From Pseudomonadota bacterium (GTDB lineage: Bacteria; Myxococcota; Bradymonadia; UBA4248): a stretch of DNA of 6,866 bases. A program made the position numbers and the translations under genes. Location: positions 1 through 6,866 of the forward strand of contig JAGACY010000193.1 in NCBI GenBank assembly GCA_017613855.1, read 5' to 3'. The notes beneath the pieces were generated by a model. The model was not told the DNA's origin. It did no database searches and was given only the letters and a program-made list of their open reading frames with translations. Every line of letters starts with the position of its first letter. Positions within the stretch are counted from its first letter, which is position 1. Shown here piece by piece: positions 5,152 to 6,866 of the stretch.

Positions 5152-5946
5152 GTGAAATCAATACGCCGCGGCTATCTTCCGGAATATGAATCCACATTGC
5201 GTGATCAAGGCGTGAACGCACTTGGTCAGGCCGTCATTGATGCACTTTTTTTGCTCAACCGCGGACATTCTCTCAAGCGTGCTGCTCACATTGCGATGGA
5301 GCATTATCAGCTCACAGATCATCAGCGTATTGCGCTCACTCGCGGAATCGCTTCGGATGATGAAATTAGAAGGCGTTCACTCTATAGACTATGCAAGGAT
5401 GATGTGCGCGACAAAACCGTCTATCTCGATGGATTCAATGCCATTATTCTTATGGAATCACTCGTCTCAGGATCGCCGGTGTTTCGATGCATGGATGGAG
5501 CTATCCGTGACTTGGCTAATCTCAAAGGTTCCTATCATATTATTGATAAAACAGAGCCGGCCATTCGCCTGATCCTCCAGGCATTCGACAATCTGCGCAT
5601 TCACAAAGCCATCATCCATATCGACAATCCCGTTTCAAATTCCCGTAATCTTAAAAACCTCATAAACACACTCGCTGGCTCCTATCATGTCGAAATTGAT
5701 GTCGACCTCATTGATGCATGCGATAAATCTTTCTATGATAAAGCGTGCGTGATTTCCGGTGACGGTATTGTCATCGATCATGCAAGATCTTGGATTCCGC
5801 TCTATCTTTGGATTGTCGAGGAGTATCAGTTGGATCATGATGTCTGGCTAATCGATTTTGATGCGATGTCAAAAGCATATCGAAAATTGGTGAATACCTC
5901 GGAATTGGCAGTACTTAATTCCGGACTTCATTCCCAAAACTCGTAA
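5152..5946 (+). CDS. DUF434/DUF5616-type protein, PIN/NYN-like
   Basis: The 264-residue protein starts at GTG 5152, supported by GAAGGA 7 nt upstream. Residues about 24-76 match DUF434 (LLNRG at 34-38, then a helical stretch ending RGIASDDEIRRR). The rest matches the associated DUF5616 region: LDGFN at 92-96, SGSPVFRCMDG at 106-116, HIDNPVSNS at 156-164 and SGDGIVID at 202-209. No function is established for the family to my knowledge. The DGFN, DNP and SGDG elements sit after hydrophobic strands in the order of acidic sites in PIN/NYN metal-dependent nucleases, so an RNA-processing role is a structural guess. The protein is cytoplasmic, with no signal peptide or membrane segment. About 40 C-terminal residues (from about 220) extend beyond the recognisable region. 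The family is recalled mainly from archaea and scattered bacteria. The lipoprotein gene follows after 59 bp and may be co-transcribed. Confidence 0.82.
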   Translation: MKSIRRGYLPEYESTLRDQGVNALGQAVIDALFLLNRGHSLKRAAHIAMEHYQLTDHQRIALTRGIASDDEIRRRSLYRLCKDDVRDKTVYLDGFNAIILMESLVSGSPVFRCMDGAIRDLANLKGSYHIIDKTEPAIRLILQAFDNLRIHKAIIHIDNPVSNSRNLKNLINTLAGSYHVEIDVDLIDACDKSFYDKACVISGDGIVIDHARSWIPLYLWIVEEYQLDHDVWLIDFDAMSKAYRKLVNTSELAVLNSGLHSQNS

Positions 5947-5990
5947 AATGATGCATTCATGAAGGCCCATGTGAATCTTTTATGTTCTAT

Positions 5991-5994
5991 GGAG
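5991..5994 (+). promoter_or_regulatory. Weak ribosome-binding site for the lipoprotein gene
   Basis: GGAG lies 11 nt upstream of the ATG at 6006, slightly further than optimal. The start is nevertheless well supported, because the lipoprotein signal peptide begins directly at that ATG. Confidence 0.45.
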
Positions 5995-6005
5995 AAATAA
6001 CGATA

Positions 6006-6866
6006 ATGACAACGAAACATAACCTCTTGGCTTTGGCAGCTTGTTTTGCGCTCGTAATAGGGTGCTCGGATGATCAGGATAAGGGCGGCAATGCTGTCGA
6101 GGAAGTCACACCAACGCCGGGGACTGATAAACCAGATCCGGATAAACCAGATCCGGATAAACCAGATCCGGACAAACCGGATCCCGTTGTTCAGGATCCG
6201 GTTAAAGTTGCCATTCAATTCAATTCCGAGCGATTGTTGCCCATCCGCTTCATTCTGAAATTAAAACAATCCCTGGGAGTTTCCATTGATCGCACGACCA
6301 TTGCGACCGCGGTTGCTTTTGATGAAGCAACGATAAAAGCCGTCGGTGAACTGCAGGCTGAATGGTTCGGGACATCCCGCGATGGGCGCATTGATGCAGA
6401 GACATTGATGAAAATTGAAGATGAACTCTTTCACGAAGATGGTATGCATGCGCTCATCGGCCTGTATACCCAACCCGATGATATTCTTGTCAGCGGATTA
6501 AAGGAAGATTCGGACGAAGTGGATGAATCGGTTTATCTGAGATGCCAGGAAATTATCGAACAATATGGCGGTTATTTTGATACTACTCCGGGAAGGCGCA
6601 ATATGCTGGCTTTGAGGGGGGCCATGCTCGATGGTGATAAACTTCGTCGGACTCAGACTGCTAAATTATATATTGATAATATTCATGCCAATAATCCATT
6701 GGAGAGTACGACGGTTCACTTCGCTTCAGGAAGTGCTCTCCATCCGGCATCAGGACAAAGTCCATTCGATGATATGATGCTGACCATCTGGAAAGAAGAA
6801 CAAAATGGAACTTTGCATTATCATGTGCAGGCTCTTCCGCTCAATGTCGATCCCGGCATGCAGGGC
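6006..6866 (+). CDS. Secreted lipoprotein, PG-binding-like domain, 3' partial
   Basis: The frame is open from ATG 6006 to the window edge (287 codons, no stop), so the C-terminus is missing. Residues 1-20 are a lipoprotein signal peptide with lipobox VIGC, Cys20 being the lipidated residue. Ser21 at +2, rather than Asp, fits outer-membrane sorting. Residues 41-60 are four DKPDP repeats in a Pro/Asp-rich linker (about 21-68), probably spanning from the membrane to the functional part. Residues 104-139 resemble a peptidoglycan-binding helical module (A..AV..LQ, DGRID..T). Further on, LALRG (201-205), FDDMMLTIWKE (254-264) and VDPG (281-284) resemble the core of a secreted-protein family often found with such modules in cell-wall proteins, but I cannot name it or assign catalysis. 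The role in the cell envelope is inferred. The gene follows the DUF434 gene by 59 bp. Confidence 0.85.
   Translation, partial: MTTKHNLLALAACFALVIGCSDDQDKGGNAVEEVTPTPGTDKPDPDKPDPDKPDPDKPDPVVQDPVKVAIQFNSERLLPIRFILKLKQSLGVSIDRTTIATAVAFDEATIKAVGELQAEWFGTSRDGRIDAETLMKIEDELFHEDGMHALIGLYTQPDDILVSGLKEDSDEVDESVYLRCQEIIEQYGGYFDTTPGRRNMLALRGAMLDGDKLRRTQTAKLYIDNIHANNPLESTTVHFASGSALHPASGQSPFDDMMLTIWKEEQNGTLHYHVQALPLNVDPGMQG
6126..6185 (+). repeat. Four 15-bp repeats encoding DKPDP
   Basis: The unit GATAAACCAGATCCG occurs three times identically (6126-6140, 6141-6155, 6156-6170), then once with three synonymous changes (6171-6185). The exact identity of the first three copies suggests recent expansion or slippage. 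Copy number probably varies between strains, changing the length of the lipoprotein linker by five residues per unit. Confidence 0.95.

Noticed and set aside
5959..6000. 13-codon frame (MKAHVNLLCSMEK) ending just before the lipoprotein gene, possible leader peptide
   Set aside because: No ribosome-binding site, and too short to distinguish from chance.

Overview
This 6.9 kb window of bacterial chromosomal DNA holds four complete protein genes and one gene cut by the right edge, plus several structured or repetitive non-coding stretches. The organism cannot be named from the sequence. The last gene encodes an outer-membrane-type lipoprotein with a DKPDP repeat linker. That and the moderate base composition would fit a Gram-negative lineage related to the former Deltaproteobacteria (Myxococcota or Bradymonadota-like), but this is a low-confidence inference. 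No rRNA, tRNA, CRISPR array or recognisable transposase is present.

Layout. Positions 1-436 hold no convincing gene but contain a long imperfect inverted repeat (83-217) and heptanucleotide repeats. A minus-strand gene (437-1561) encodes a WYL-domain protein with long disordered tails and a clamp/PCNA-binding-like C-terminus. Divergent from it is a single-domain RelA/SpoT (p)ppGpp synthetase with an N-terminal membrane anchor (about 1881-2495). The roughly 320 bp between the two contains three GAGAAT hexamers exactly 11 bp apart and another heptad repeat. The alarmone gene converges on a minus-strand SDF-family (dicarboxylate/amino acid:cation) symporter gene (2670-4319). The convergent gap contains two related palindromes; the larger, followed by a U-tract, is a clear intrinsic terminator for the symporter.

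The symporter is unusual in two ways. It carries an N-terminal domain of about 135 residues that looks like a degenerate HATPase fold, and its core lacks several residues that bind Na+ and substrate in the characterised family members. Upstream of it lies a gene-poor stretch of about 650 bp (4420-5080), C-rich on the plus strand in its first part, with a possible small RNA on the minus strand. A plus-strand pair follows: a DUF434/DUF5616-type protein with a PIN/NYN-nuclease-like acidic pattern (5152-5946), and 59 bp later the lipoprotein gene (6006 to the window end).

How the genes relate. The WYL and RelA/SpoT genes share a divergent regulatory region, so control of the alarmone gene by the WYL protein is a reasonable hypothesis. 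This pairing resembles regulator/effector arrangements seen in stress or phage-defence loci, but nothing here proves it. The symporter is a monocistronic unit. The DUF434 and lipoprotein genes may be co-transcribed, with no evident functional link.
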